A program made the position numbers and the translations under genes. A stretch of 64,000 bases of DNA from Oscillatoria nigro-viridis PCC 7112 (GTDB taxonomy: Bacteria > Cyanobacteriota > Cyanobacteriia > Cyanobacteriales > Microcoleaceae), in contig NC_019729.1 of NCBI RefSeq assembly GCF_000317475.1, positions 3,362,501-3,426,500 on the forward strand, in the 5' to 3' direction. Shown here piece by piece: positions 32,137 through 41,899 of the stretch. The notes beneath the pieces were generated by a model. It did not search any database. It saw only the letters and a list, made by a program, of their open reading frames with translations, and was not told where the DNA came from. The stretch's first letter is position 1, and each line of letters begins with the position of its first letter.

Positions 32137-34269
32137 TTATTGTTGTTGTTGGGATTCTAGCGGGCGGCTTCCTAGCTGACTTTCTGCCCGCTTTTTTGCT
32201 TCCATTGCCGCTCCGTAATCCGGTTTGTAGCGAATTGCTTTGTCATAGGAGGCGATCGCATCTTCGTATCTTTTTACCGCCACAAGTGCATTGCCGCGGC
32301 TGTACCAGGCTTCCGAGTAGTCAGGCTTGACATAGACAGCTTCATTGTAAGAGACTAGCGCATCTTCGTACCGCTTTAAATTGGACTGAGCGTTGCCTCT
32401 ATTGTACCACGCTTGATATTCTTTCGGGTTTAAATCTAAGGCTCTGTTGTAACACTCAATTGCTTGTTCGTACTTGCGTAATTCGTGATATGACCAACCT
32501 AAATTGTACCATGCTTGATAATAATCAGGTTTTAATTTCACAGCTTTTTCGTAAGCTTCTACCGCTTCTTCATGTCGGCGCATTTTCAGCAAAGCGATGC
32601 CTTTACTGTACCACCCTTGATAAAAATTGGGCTGAAACCGCACGGCTTTTTCGTAAGCTTCAAAAGCTTCTTGGTTTTTATTTAATTCTAGGAAAACATT
32701 ACCTAAATTGTACCAAGCTTCATAATTATCGAATTTGATTTCAACTGCTTTTTGATAGGATTCAACGGCTCGATCGTACTGTTTTAATTTTTGGTGAGCT
32801 TGTCCCCGATTGTACCAAGCACCGTACAAATTGGGCTGAAATTGTACAGCTTTTTCGTAGGAGGCGATCGCCTCTTCGTACCGCTGCGAATCTAACAGGA
32901 CATCGCCTCTGCCTTCCCACGCTGCGGCATAGTCGGGCTGGATTTTCAAAGCGTTATCAAAAGATGCGATCGCCTCTTGAGACTGTTGCAACTTCTCCAA
33001 AGCATAACCGCGTCCCGTCCAAGCTTCTAAGTATTCCGGCTTTAATTCTATGGCTCGATCGTAAGCGGCCTGCGATTCTTGGTATTTTTTCAATTTGTAC
33101 AAAGTTTTGGCTTTTTCCTGCCAAACTTCCGCGTAGTCCGGCCTGAGAGTTATTGCTCGCTCATAAGCTGCCAGAGCTTCTTCAAATCGGCTTAAATTGT
33201 AAAGAGTATTTCCTCGGTTGTACAAATCAGTTGCATTAGCAGAATTAAAAGTGTTTACACCATAAATTGAGGCGATAGTAGTGATACCAATTAAACTGGC
33301 GATCGACAATATTTTTAAATACAGTTTTTTTCGGGATTTGAGCCGCCCCTTCGCAGCAGCAACCGGAGGCAATACAGGAACTGTACCGCTGACAGAATTT
33401 TTCAATTCTTTAATAGCTTGCAGCGTTTCGCCAGCACTAGAATAACGTTGGCGAAAATCGTACTTTACCATCTTATCTAAAATCTTGGCAAATTCAGGAC
33501 TGACGGATGTTTTGTCCTGCCAAATAATTTCCTCTGTATCGGGGTTTTTTGGCATTTGGTGAGGATTTATGCCAGTGAGAAACTGAATTGCGATCGCACC
33601 GACGGCATATATATCGCTGCTGAGTTTCGGGTTGCCGTGAGCTTGTTCGCTGGGCATATAACCGGGAGTACCGATGCTGACACTCAAGCTATTCTTGGGC
33701 TGAGGATTGGTGATTTGAGTCGTAATTTCTTTGACTGCGCCGAAGTCAATTAAAACTAATTTTCCGTCTCTATCTCTGCGGAGGATATTGCGGGGATTGA
33801 CATCGCGGTGAATCACATTTTGCTGGTGTACAAAGTCTAAAATTTCGAGAAGTTCCTCCAATATACAAATGACTGCATCTTCCTGCATGACTCCTGCCGC
33901 GCCCGAAGAACCCCCCCCAGCCCCCCCTTGGTAAGGGGGGGTTTGGGGGGGTATAATTTCTTGACTTAAATCGTGACCTTTTATAAATTCTTGAACTAGA
34001 TAAAACTCTTGATTCTCTTCAAAAAAAGCAAAAAGTCGGGGAATGCGATCGTGATTTCCCAACTTGTACAAAACTTGTGCTTCGGTATCGAATAAACGTC
34101 TAGCTACCTGTAGAGTTTCGGGATTTGTTGCTTGAGGTTTAAGCTGCTTGACGACGCAGAGGTGATTGCCTGGTAGCTGCTTATCTTCAGCTAAATAAGT
34201 TTGAGCAAATCCGCCGCCTCCCAAGTGACGGATAATACTGTAGCGATTGCCGAGTGTTATTCCAAGCAT
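32137..34269 (-). CDS. Ser/Thr protein kinase with transmembrane segment and TPR repeats
   Basis: The protein has 710 residues from the ATG at 34269 with AGGTGA upstream. The kinase domain (~1-285) has RHLGGGGFAQTYLA (P-loop), VIHRDVNPRNIL (catalytic loop, with Asn where Lys is usual: HRDxN versus HRDxK) and LIDFGAVKE (DFG). A hydrophobic helix near 319-341 (LKILSIASLIGITTIASIYG) is followed by about eleven 34-residue TPRs (AWYNLGxxxxxLxxYExAIxxYxxAL). An inserted G-rich inverted repeat codes PPQTPPYQGGAGGG at about residues 105-120. Its targets are unknown. Confidence 0.9.
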   Translation of the reverse strand: MLGITLGNRYSIIRHLGGGGFAQTYLAEDKQLPGNHLCVVKQLKPQATNPETLQVARRLFDTEAQVLYKLGNHDRIPRLFAFFEENQEFYLVQEFIKGHDLSQEIIPPQTPPYQGGAGGGSSGAAGVMQEDAVICILEELLEILDFVHQQNVIHRDVNPRNILRRDRDGKLVLIDFGAVKEITTQITNPQPKNSLSVSIGTPGYMPSEQAHGNPKLSSDIYAVGAIAIQFLTGINPHQMPKNPDTEEIIWQDKTSVSPEFAKILDKMVKYDFRQRYSSAGETLQAIKELKNSVSGTVPVLPPVAAAKGRLKSRKKLYLKILSIASLIGITTIASIYGVNTFNSANATDLYNRGNTLYNLSRFEEALAAYERAITLRPDYAEVWQEKAKTLYKLKKYQESQAAYDRAIELKPEYLEAWTGRGYALEKLQQSQEAIASFDNALKIQPDYAAAWEGRGDVLLDSQRYEEAIASYEKAVQFQPNLYGAWYNRGQAHQKLKQYDRAVESYQKAVEIKFDNYEAWYNLGNVFLELNKNQEAFEAYEKAVRFQPNFYQGWYSKGIALLKMRRHEEAVEAYEKAVKLKPDYYQAWYNLGWSYHELRKYEQAIECYNRALDLNPKEYQAWYNRGNAQSNLKRYEDALVSYNEAVYVKPDYSEAWYSRGNALVAVKRYEDAIASYDKAIRYKPDYGAAMEAKKRAESQLGSRPLESQQQQ
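33911..33952. repeat. C-run/G-run hairpin repeat inside the kinase gene
   Basis: CCCCCCCTT, GGT, AAGGGGGGG forms a perfect hairpin within a longer C-rich/G-rich inverted repeat. A relative, CCCTCCCCTT AGT AAGGGGAGGG, lies at 34802-34824 between genes. Here it lies in frame in the kinase coding region and codes for a Pro/Gly linker. Confidence 0.7.
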
Positions 34270-34875
34270 GAAATTCACCTAATATTTCCTAGTCGTTTGG
34301 AGAATTAGCTTCCAACCAAGCTGTCAATCGATTTTAGATTTTAGATTTTAGATTAAAGAATTGAAGCATTGACTTGCGCGAGATAAATTCGGTGGGCAAG
34401 TTTCATCGGATACAGGTTTTTTATTTCTGGACGGATGAATCCGGGCGCTTGTATCCTAGATGCTTGATTGTCACATTTTCCGCATTTGAAAATTCTAACA
34501 TGGCCTCTCTAAATTTTTTAATTGGTCGAAGGGCAACTGGGGAGTTTGAATTTCAATAAAATCAATTTTAGGGTGAAATCCCTTGTGCAGTTCTTCAATC
34601 ATTAATTTAGTGCCATCAGTTGTTGCTGTATTTTACAAAGCTAGCTAGTCTAATTCCTGCCGATTTAGAACTTGAATTTCAATAATTACATACCAGCCCT
34701 TGGGGAATTTTGCTATCGCCTCTAAGTAGCTATCTTTGGTGTTGATGTAAGGTGCGCGGTGCGAACTTTACTGTGACAGTCTGTTTGCTTTCTTTCTTGT
34801 TCCCTCCCCTTAGTAAGGGGAGGGTTAGGGTGGGGTTCTAGATTGTTGCTGGCATTGGGATGCTCCCACTCTAAC
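34270..34875. repeat. Repeat-filled gap: composite copy 2 (inverted) and G-run hairpin
   Basis: It contains TTTTAGA heptamers at 34331-34353 and, at 34402-34475, GGATACAGG ... GGACGGATGAATCCGGGCGC ... TTGTATCC, the inverted form of the hairpin unit at 13846-13905. Further right is the hairpin CCCTCCCCTT AGT AAGGGGAGGG (34802-34824). No gene is seen. Confidence 0.6.
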
Positions 34876-35817
34876 TTAACTTTGAACTGATTTCAAAATT
34901 TCATCATCGACTGAAAAATCTATCTCAGCTTTGTCCCGCCCCGAAACTACATAATCATTCTGAAAAGAATCTTGCAATCCCGAAACTAAGTCAAATTCCG
35001 GCTGCCAGTTAAGATCGGTGACAGCTTTATTAACGGAAGCGAAAAAGTGCTGCAATCTCATCGGAAAAGCTTTCTTTTTGCCGAAGTCAAATTGTTTCGG
35101 ATCGTAGTGTACAATCTTAATAGCATCAGGGGATTTGCCTGCGGCTTGAATGCAGGCGCGGGCTAAACCGTCAAAGGTGACAAATCGATCGCCCGAAACG
35201 TTGTAAATTTGCCCGATCGCCCTAGAGTTGCCCAAAACCGCCGCCATAGCCCTAGCCAAATCCTGACAGTGCCCCAACTGCGTGAAGTGCATTCCGTTAC
35301 CGGGAATCGGAATCGGTCGATCGCGCACAATGCGATCGAAAAACCAAGCCTCTAAATCGTTATAATTTTGGGGGCCGTAAATGTAAGTCGGGCGAATCGA
35401 AGTCCAAGGCAAACCGGACTCTGCCAAGTAATTTTCGGTTTCGCATTTACCCAAATGCCGGCTTTTAGGATCGGTAGCGTCCCCTTCAATATGAGGCATT
35501 TGATCCGACTTCAAATAAACCCCCGCAGAGCTCATGTAAACAAAGTGCTGCACCCGCCCTTTAAATATTTCAGCTAAAGGCTTTGTATCGCTCAGTTCGC
35601 GGCCGTTGTTATCAAAAACGGCGTCAAACTCGACCGTCGATAACTTTTCTTGCAGTTGTTCGACATTTGTGCGATCGCCCTGAATCTGTTTTACGCCCGC
35701 AACCGGCACAGGCTTGTTGCCCCGGTTAAACAACACCACTTCATGCCCTTGTGCTGCTAAAATCTTAGTAAGATAAACCCCAATAAACCGAGTACCGCCC
35801 ATCATTAAAATTCGCAT
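34876..35817 (-). CDS. NAD-dependent epimerase/dehydratase family protein, CSP41-like
   Basis: The 313-residue protein has a Rossmann SDR fold with MMGGTRFIGVYL (the GGTRFIG variant of GxxGxxG), VVLFNRGN, VYMSSAGVYL and SIRPTYIYGP. Where classical SDRs have YxxxK, this protein reads HLGKCE, so the Tyr is replaced by His. That change and the GGTRFIG motif are typical of chloroplast CSP41 RNA-binding proteins and their cyanobacterial relatives, so an RNA-related, not sugar-epimerising, role is plausible (inference from family). Confidence 0.8.
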   Translation of the reverse strand: MRILMMGGTRFIGVYLTKILAAQGHEVVLFNRGNKPVPVAGVKQIQGDRTNVEQLQEKLSTVEFDAVFDNNGRELSDTKPLAEIFKGRVQHFVYMSSAGVYLKSDQMPHIEGDATDPKSRHLGKCETENYLAESGLPWTSIRPTYIYGPQNYNDLEAWFFDRIVRDRPIPIPGNGMHFTQLGHCQDLARAMAAVLGNSRAIGQIYNVSGDRFVTFDGLARACIQAAGKSPDAIKIVHYDPKQFDFGKKKAFPMRLQHFFASVNKAVTDLNWQPEFDLVSGLQDSFQNDYVVSGRDKAEIDFSVDDEILKSVQS

Positions 35818-36041
35818 TATTTTCGATGCTCCTTACAGTTAGTGTAAATATCTTACAATAAAGTTATGCCTTACGGAGAAACCGGGTTTTTTAAGAAAAC
35901 ACATATTAACAGCGATCTGCCCTGGTACAAAAAACCGGAATGCTGGACTTTTTGTGTGCAAGTCTTGAAAGTCAGTTGTGTGCTTTACTAAAGTGCGATC
36001 GCTCAAAATAAACATAATTTTAATTTCCCTAAAATAGCCCT

Positions 36042-38060
36042 ATGCAAGTTCCTAGGCTGCATCCAGAAACCATCGAAGAAGTCAAACAAAGAGCCGACAT
36101 AGTAGACGTTATTTCCGGTCGCGTCGTGTTGCGTAAACGCGGTAAAGAATTCGTAGGTTTGTGTCCATTTCACGACGAAAAATCTCCCAGCTTTACAGTC
36201 AGTCCCGGCAAACAAATGTATTATTGTTTCGGCTGCGGTGCAGGCGGCAATGCTTTTAAGTTTCTCATGGAATTGGAGAAACGCCCTTTCAGCGAAGTAG
36301 TATTAGAATTAGCTAAAAATTATCAAGTACCCGTCAAAACAGTCGAACCGGAACACCGACAAGAATTGCAGCGCCAAATTTCTCTGCGGGAACAACTGTA
36401 TGAAATCTCAGCACTAACAGCCAAGTTTTACGAACACGCTTTGCGACAAACCCAAGGAGAAGAACCCTTAGCATATCTCAAATCAGAACGCAAGCTAAGC
36501 GAAGAAACTATCCAACAATTTCAATTAGGTTATGCACCCCAAGGTTGGGAAGCACTTTACAGTTATTTAGTAGAACAGAAAAACTATCCGGCGCAATTAG
36601 TAGAACAAGCTGGATTAATTGTACCCCGAAAAAATGGCGGCAGCGGTTATTACGATCGCTTCCGCAATCGGATTATGATTCCCATACGCGACACCCAAGG
36701 CAGAGTCATCGGTTTCGGCGGCCGAGCTCTCGGCGACGAACAGCCGAAATACCTCAATTCTCCCGAAACAGAACTGTTCGACAAAGGCAAAACTTTATTC
36801 GCCTTAGATACAGCAAAAACAGCAATTAGCAAAGCCGATCGCGCAGTGGTTGTAGAGGGGTACTTTGATGCGATCGCACTTCAGGCAGCCGGCATCTCCA
36901 ACGCCGTCGCTTCCCTCGGCACAGCCTTAAGTTTAAACCAAGTACGGCAGTTATTGCGCTACACTGACTCCAAACAAATTATCCTCAACTTCGACGCCGA
37001 CAAAGCAGGAACTCAAGCAGCAGAACGCGCTATAGGAGAAATAGAAAAACTCGCTTATCAAGGAGAAGTGCAACTGCGCGTGCTCAACATTCCCGACGGC
37101 AAAGATGCCGACGAATACCTCAAAACATACTCCCCAGAACAATATCGAGAATTGCTCGAAAATGCTCCGTTGTGGCTCGACTGGCAACTGCAACAAACTA
37201 TCGTCAATCAAGATTTGAAGCAAGCCGATACTTCCCAGCAAGTTACAAAAAAAATTATTAATTTATTAACCAATATCACTGACGACAATCAGCTAGCACA
37301 TTACCTGCAAAAGTGCGCCGAAATTCTCAGCAAAGGAGATTTTAGACTCACAAAAATGATCGCTGAAAACTTGCTCAATCAAGTAGTCAGCGATTGGGCA
37401 AAGCGGCAGAGTCAAGACGAATCTTTAACAATGCCCCTGTTAATTAGAAACAAGCTGAAGCCGAACAAACAATATAAAAAGCAGCGTGCAAGCGGCGAAA
37501 ACAAAAGCTCAAAATCCAGCTTGTCTGCCGTAGCCCGCAGTCTTTTAGAAGAAGCAGAAGCGCAATTATTGCAGATTTATTTGCACTGTCCAGAATACCG
37601 CCAAGATGTCAGAGAAGCAATAGAAGCTAGAGACGTGCAGTTTAGCCTTTCTCACCACAGATTTTTGTGGCACCAGATTGTGAATGCAGAAATCTTGCAC
37701 AAAATGTCTTTACAAGTAGCGCCTTCTGAGTTAATATTGAAATTGCAAGATAGCTTCATTGAATATCCGAATCAACTCAATCAAATCTCGCATTTATTTC
37801 ACTTAAACGAGTTCTCAGAAAGAAACGTTTATCGCGCCCCTCTAGTAATTAGATCTGCCCTCGCCTGTATCGAGCAAATAATTAGCATGAAGCGCCGCCG
37901 GATTGCACTCAATATGTGGGAAAAAGCCAAGGCAGCTAGCAGTGGCGAAGAGGCTATAGAATATCACCAACTATTCTGTGCCGAACAAGAATGGCTCCAG
38001 GAATTAGAGCGGCTGCGTCAAGTGAATTTTTACGATTTAACATCCGTGCCGTGGGGCTAA
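36042..38060 (+). CDS. dnaG: DNA primase
   Basis: The 672-residue protein has the CHC2 zinc finger at the N-terminus (CPFHDEKSPSFTVSPGKQ to YCFGCGAGG, residues ~41-66), then the catalytic core with RIMIPIRDTQGRVIGFGGRAL, and the TOPRIM motif VVEGYFDAIALQAAGI with the later FDADKAG metal site. The C-terminal helical DnaB-interaction region is present, longer than in E. coli, as usual for cyanobacteria. It synthesises RNA primers for replication. The DnaE polymerase is encoded 17 kb downstream. Confidence 0.96.
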   Translation: MQVPRLHPETIEEVKQRADIVDVISGRVVLRKRGKEFVGLCPFHDEKSPSFTVSPGKQMYYCFGCGAGGNAFKFLMELEKRPFSEVVLELAKNYQVPVKTVEPEHRQELQRQISLREQLYEISALTAKFYEHALRQTQGEEPLAYLKSERKLSEETIQQFQLGYAPQGWEALYSYLVEQKNYPAQLVEQAGLIVPRKNGGSGYYDRFRNRIMIPIRDTQGRVIGFGGRALGDEQPKYLNSPETELFDKGKTLFALDTAKTAISKADRAVVVEGYFDAIALQAAGISNAVASLGTALSLNQVRQLLRYTDSKQIILNFDADKAGTQAAERAIGEIEKLAYQGEVQLRVLNIPDGKDADEYLKTYSPEQYRELLENAPLWLDWQLQQTIVNQDLKQADTSQQVTKKIINLLTNITDDNQLAHYLQKCAEILSKGDFRLTKMIAENLLNQVVSDWAKRQSQDESLTMPLLIRNKLKPNKQYKKQRASGENKSSKSSLSAVARSLLEEAEAQLLQIYLHCPEYRQDVREAIEARDVQFSLSHHRFLWHQIVNAEILHKMSLQVAPSELILKLQDSFIEYPNQLNQISHLFHLNEFSERNVYRAPLVIRSALACIEQIISMKRRRIALNMWEKAKAASSGEEAIEYHQLFCAEQEWLQELERLRQVNFYDLTSVPWG

Positions 38061-38066
38061 TACCCT

Positions 38067-38108
38067 TTTAGATTTTAGATTGGAGATTTTAGATTTTAGA
38101 TTTTAGAT
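38067..38108. repeat. TTTTAGA heptamer run downstream of dnaG
   Basis: Short runs of TTTTAGAT-type units follow the dnaG stop codon, interrupted by one TGGAGA. It is the same heptamer as at 14077, 34331, 52265, 52521 and 54667. Confidence 0.65.
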
Positions 38109-38207
38109 GGGAGATGACTCGTTCGATATAGGTTTGAAGCTTGCCTGGGGTGACATTGTTTTAAACTGATCTAAGGTATAAATTCCTTACTAGAAACGGG
38201 TTTTTAG

Positions 38208-38310
38208 TAAGCTGTTGCGGCATTTAAATTGTCTGTCAAAAAACTTAAAGTCTTGTGGGGTGGGCCTATGAGCCCGCCGTGAATCTACAATTTAAATGCG
38301 CGACAGCTTA
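38208..38310. repeat. MITE-like element, family D
   Basis: The left arm TAAGCTGTTGCGGCATTTAA (38208-38227) and the right arm TTAAATGCGCGACAGCTTA (38292-38310) are inverted repeats of about 24 bp with two differences. The 54-bp interior has GGGCCTATGAGCCC. It is 103 bp in all, non-coding, placed between dnaG and the pentapeptide gene. Confidence 0.6.
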
Positions 38311-38340
38311 AGGACTTTATTACTTTATTCAACGAGCCTT

Positions 38341-38856
38341 TTAATAATCGCAAAAAAGAGTTTCGCGAGTATCTCTACCCGTCACCGGATTAGTACCTTT
38401 TGCCACTTTACAAAGTTTTTCTATCATATCGTCTCGCAGCAGTGTTTCTGTAAAATCAGCACCGTCAATAACAGCTCCTTCGAGTCTGGTATTGTAAGCG
38501 AAAGCACCCTCAAGGATAGCATTAGTTAAATTTGCTTTCATCATGCGAGCTAAATCTAAAGTAGCACCCGTCAAATTAGCGCCTTCAAAATTTGCCTCTT
38601 CCATATTTGCCGCAAAAAAGCTGACGCCGCGCAAATCTGCATTAGTAAAATTGCTGTTGCGAAGATTGGCTTTATTAAAACTGTCGTCAGTCAGAACTTT
38701 GCCGGTAAAATCAGCGCCGACTAGGATTTCTTTGTCGCGATCCAAAGCGAAAGCAGGTGCGGGATTAATGCCGATCGCCCCAGCGGCAATTACTGCTAAA
38801 ATAACAAAACTCAGCAAGAAAGTATAAATATGTTGGCGAATTCGAGAAATCATCAT
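38341..38856 (-). CDS. Secreted pentapeptide-repeat protein (thylakoid-lumen type)
   Basis: The 171-residue protein has a signal peptide at about 1-38 ([17 protein letters not shown] ... APAFA, an AxA cleavage site). About 15 pentapeptides A(D/N)Lxx follow ([39 protein letters not shown]), giving a right-handed beta-helix. The tail has a Cys pair (KLCKVAKG ... TLFCDY) that may form a disulphide. It resembles lumenal TL15/TL17-type proteins. It is divergent from yraN with 14 bp between the start codons. Confidence 0.85.
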   Translation of the reverse strand: MMISRIRQHIYTFLLSFVILAVIAAGAIGINPAPAFALDRDKEILVGADFTGKVLTDDSFNKANLRNSNFTNADLRGVSFFAANMEEANFEGANLTGATLDLARMMKANLTNAILEGAFAYNTRLEGAVIDGADFTETLLRDDMIEKLCKVAKGTNPVTGRDTRETLFCDY

Positions 38857-38870
38857 ACAAGTTCAAGCTA

Positions 38871-39455
38871 ATGGGCAGTCGTGACAGTTCAGAATTGAAT
38901 TCTACCAGAAAGCGCGCTCGCCCGATCGCCACGGCCCACTCCAATTCCCCCCAATCCCCAAACTCTCGGGAGATCGGCACATTGGGAGAAAACTTAGTCG
39001 CCCACTGCTTGCAGCAGCAAGGTTGGGAAATCCTGCACCGGCAGTGGCGCTGTCGGTGGGGAGAGATTGACATCATCGCACTCGGAAGAGATGAAGAAAG
39101 CAAAATCAACAGAGGTAACGAAAATTCCCCATTCCCCATTCCCCATTCCCAAACATTAGCATTTGTCGAGGTAAAAACTCGCCGCCGGGGTAATTGGGAT
39201 GCTGGTGGAATGCTGGCTGTTAGTACCGCAAAACAAGCCAAACTTTGGCAAACAGCCGAAATATTTTTAAGCAGTCATCCAGATTTAGCCAATAATTATT
39301 GTCGCTTTGATGTCGCTTTAGTCAGGTGCGAACATTCACAACAAAACACTAAGCGAATATTACCGCCATTAACAGCAGCCCACTCTCAATCCGCCGTTGC
39401 AGGAAACTACCGACTCACCCTGGAAGAATACATTCGATCGGCTTTTAGCAATTAA
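38871..39455 (+). CDS. yraN: YraN/UPF0102 family protein with repeat-coded insertion
   Basis: The 194-residue protein has the family core: [39 protein letters not shown] (E-x-K, a PD-(D/E)XK-like nuclease fold) and CRFDVALV. Two additions are unusual: a ~30-residue polar N-terminus and a ~25-residue insertion ([16 protein letters not shown]) coded by ATTCCCC units. Function is unknown, although the fold suggests nucleic-acid processing. Its start lies 14 bp from the divergent pentapeptide gene. Confidence 0.85.
   Translation: MGSRDSSELNSTRKRARPIATAHSNSPQSPNSREIGTLGENLVAHCLQQQGWEILHRQWRCRWGEIDIIALGRDEESKINRGNENSPFPIPHSQTLAFVEVKTRRRGNWDAGGMLAVSTAKQAKLWQTAEIFLSSHPDLANNYCRFDVALVRCEHSQQNTKRILPPLTAAHSQSAVAGNYRLTLEEYIRSAFSN
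39123..39150. repeat. ATTCCCC heptamer run inside yraN
   Basis: There are four consecutive ATTCCC(C) units. Because the unit is 7 bp, gain or loss of one copy would shift the reading frame, while gain or loss of three would add or remove seven residues. Confidence 0.75.
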
Positions 39456-39462
39456 AAATATA

Positions 39463-39637
39463 TACAGCATATTCCAGCTTCATGAAGTACAGTAGTAGCT
39501 ATATTATGTGGTGTCAATCTGTAGGGTGCCTCGCTGCTTCATATTTGACAAAACTTGCAGATCGCCAGTGGGCGACGCACCCTACAGCAGGCGATCGCTT
39601 TTATTGTATATACCACATATACATGGAATATGCTCTA
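39463..39637. repeat. MITE-like element, family B, copy 2, with nested inverted repeat
   Basis: The outer ends are TACAGCATATTCCA (39463-39476) and TGGAATATGCTCTA (39624-39637). The interior holds a second inverted pair, CTGTAGGGTGC and GCACCCTACAG (about 39519-39585). The left end shares TTCATGAAGTACA with copy 1 at 2655. It is non-coding. Confidence 0.65.
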
Positions 39638-39827
39638 ATTAAAATTTAGAGGGTAAAATCTCAAAGCAATGCCACTAGGTAATTTTTAACTGTTAACTTG
39701 CCTAGGCTGTCGCGCATTTCTCTGCTTGAGCTTTAACGGATCTGAAAAAAGCGTTAAATCTTCTCCCGCTTTCCCCTTCTCTCCCTCTCCTGTTCTGTCC
39801 TCACAGTTAATTTATATGCGTAGCAAT

Positions 39828-40217
39828 CTAGGCGAGAGTTTCCGGGCAATATCCCAGACCCTTGACAAACTGCTGGCGAAACGCTTCAATTTCTTTGCGG
39901 TCAGGGCTGCCGTGACAAACCACTGCCACCTGGTAGCGGCGCATCACGCTCAGCGGCGACTGTCCGGTTTCCAAACTCCAAAGCGCCATTTGCAAGCGAA
40001 TTTCAGGATCGTAAGGAATCCCGAGTTCGTTCATAAAAGCCCGAAAATCCCCGTGCATTTCGGGAGTTAAATATTGGCTCATTTTCACCTTTACCACCCA
40101 GCCGTCAATTTGGTGAATAACAGTGATAAATTGCAAGGGAAGATGATGAGCCGTGCGTAGGTAATCCACGACTCTCAGAGTAAGGCTAGTATTGGCGATG
40201 TAGTAGAGGTATTCCAT
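39828..40217 (-). CDS. Conserved cyanobacterial hypothetical protein
   Basis: The protein has 129 residues from the ATG at 40217, with AAGGAT as a ribosome-binding site; upstream codons in the longer ORF look non-native. It is soluble, with alternating strand-like and helical stretches (FITVIHQIDGWVVKVKMSQY, GDFRAFMNELGIPYDPEIRL, SVMRRYQVAVVCHGSPDRKE). There is no recognised domain. It is divergent from queA with about 150 bp between. Confidence 0.6.
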   Translation of the reverse strand: MEYLYYIANTSLTLRVVDYLRTAHHLPLQFITVIHQIDGWVVKVKMSQYLTPEMHGDFRAFMNELGIPYDPEIRLQMALWSLETGQSPLSVMRRYQVAVVCHGSPDRKEIEAFRQQFVKGLGYCPETLA

Positions 40218-40365
40218 AACGATCCTTATGAGCAAAGCTGATGCTACACCTCTATCCTCGCGGGCTATACCCGCCACCACAAGGGGAAAAGCACCCGACT
40301 TTGGATGGGGGTTTTTACCCAATTTGTTACCCAGTTAACAGATCGATCGCACAGGAATTCACTCG

Positions 40366-41505
40366 ATGACAGAGATGGACTGGTCTTTGGACGGCTACGA
40401 CTACGAACTTCCGCCCTCGCGCATTGCCCAAAATCCCGTAGTGCCGAGGGACAGTTCTCGCTTGCTGGCTGTAGATTCTCCCAGCAGCCACCAACACCGG
40501 ATTTTTAGGAATTTACCCGATTTGCTGCAACCGGGCGACTTGCTGGTACTGAACAACACCCGCGTGCTGCCAGCGAGGCTCTACGGGCACAAACCCAACG
40601 GCCCGGCTGTGGAGATATTGTTGATGGAAGAACGGCAGCACAACTGCTGGTTGGCTTTGGTTAAACCGGGGAAACGCTTAAAGTTGGGATCGAAAATTGA
40701 GTTCGATCCCATCGCCCCTGCCTGTGAGGACTCAACCACAGCTCCTTGCTGTTGCCTTCCCGATGCCGCGATGCCCCATCGCCGTCGATTGACTGCAACA
40801 GTTATAGAGAGGGACGACGCAACAGGGGGACGGCTGTTGGAGTTTGACATCCCCAAAGATGAGAATCTGGCGAAGTTTTTGGACGAATACGGCCACGTAC
40901 CCCTGCCGCCGTACATCGAAAATTCCCAAGCTTCAGCGGAACAGTACCAGACTGTTTATGCCGAGCGGCTTGGGGCGGTGGCTGCCCCCACAGCAGGCCT
41001 GCACTTCACCGAAGAATTGTTCTGCCGCTTGGAACAGCGGGGAATCGAAAAAACTTTTGTCACCTTACACGTAGGAGTGGGGACGTTTCGCCCGGTGGAG
41101 GTGGCAGACGTGACGGCTCACAAAATGCACGGCGAATGGGTGGAAGTACCCCCCGCCACCGTCGAGAAAATTCGGGAAACTCAAGCCCGAGGCGGGCGGA
41201 TCGTTGCCGTGGGTACAACAGCAGTGCGAGCTTTAGAGGGAGCCGCCGCCGCGAGTGGCGATTTTTCCTTGCAACCTTTTTGCGGCCCGACCAATTTGTT
41301 TATCTACCCTGGTTACAGGTGGCGGGTTGTAGAGGGGATGATTACCAATTTTCACTTGCCCCGCTCTACTTTGATGATGATGGTAAGTGCGATGATTGGA
41401 AGGCCTCGGCTGTTGGATTTGTACCGAGAAGCGATCGAGCATCAGTACCGCTTTTATTCCTTTGGCGATGCCATGCTGATTTTACCAACAGCAACAAAGG
41501 ATTGA
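40366..41505 (+). CDS. queA: S-adenosylmethionine:tRNA ribosyltransferase-isomerase
   Basis: QueA adds the epoxycyclopentane ring during queuosine modification of tRNA. The 379-residue protein has the conserved opening [35 protein letters not shown], then [26 protein letters not shown] and [16 protein letters not shown] ~25-residue insertion with CCC ([18 protein letters not shown]) interrupts a usually shorter beta loop around residue 120. Otherwise it is of normal length. Confidence 0.95.
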   Translation: MTEMDWSLDGYDYELPPSRIAQNPVVPRDSSRLLAVDSPSSHQHRIFRNLPDLLQPGDLLVLNNTRVLPARLYGHKPNGPAVEILLMEERQHNCWLALVKPGKRLKLGSKIEFDPIAPACEDSTTAPCCCLPDAAMPHRRRLTATVIERDDATGGRLLEFDIPKDENLAKFLDEYGHVPLPPYIENSQASAEQYQTVYAERLGAVAAPTAGLHFTEELFCRLEQRGIEKTFVTLHVGVGTFRPVEVADVTAHKMHGEWVEVPPATVEKIRETQARGGRIVAVGTTAVRALEGAAAASGDFSLQPFCGPTNLFIYPGYRWRVVEGMITNFHLPRSTLMMMVSAMIGRPRLLDLYREAIEHQYRFYSFGDAMLILPTATKD

Positions 41506-41547
41506 TCGATCGGGCATCGGGTTCGCCCCATGCCCGGTATTCCGTTT

Positions 41548-41721
41548 CTATTCTTCCTCCTCTTCTTCATTGCCGGGATACACGAAGCTGTTGGAACGCC
41601 CAGTCAAAACTGATTTGCCCAGAGACAGAGCTTTCTGAGCTGCCACTGCAGCTTTGCGCTTCCATGTAGCCTTACGCATATTCTTCTTAGATTTGGAGGT
41701 TTTCTTCTTAGGGACTGCCAT
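41548..41721 (-). CDS. rpmF: 50S ribosomal protein L32
   Basis: The 57-residue protein starts [20 protein letters not shown], the canonical bL32 sequence. It lacks the zinc-binding cysteines found in some L32 forms, and the tail is acidic (NEEEEEE). The ATG at 41721 is the true start; the frame extends 13 codons upstream without family resemblance. Confidence 0.97.
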   Translation of the reverse strand: MAVPKKKTSKSKKNMRKATWKRKAAVAAQKALSLGKSVLTGRSNSFVYPGNEEEEEE

Positions 41722-41899
41722 GACGCTAAATACTTTCTGCTTGCTTATATAGACAAACAAACATTCTAGCCGATTTTGCCCAATGCTTACTCGAAAAACG
41801 GCAACAACTGCTCGGTCAGCAATGTCAAGTAGTAGGGTGCGTCAGCAATTAGCTTCTGGAAAAATAGACAAAATCTCCGAACTGACGCACTCGCAGCAG

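Noticed and set aside
34374..34559. 61-codon plus-strand ORF downstream of the CSP41-like gene
   Set aside because: It reads through the composite repeat and has no family resemblance or ribosome-binding site.
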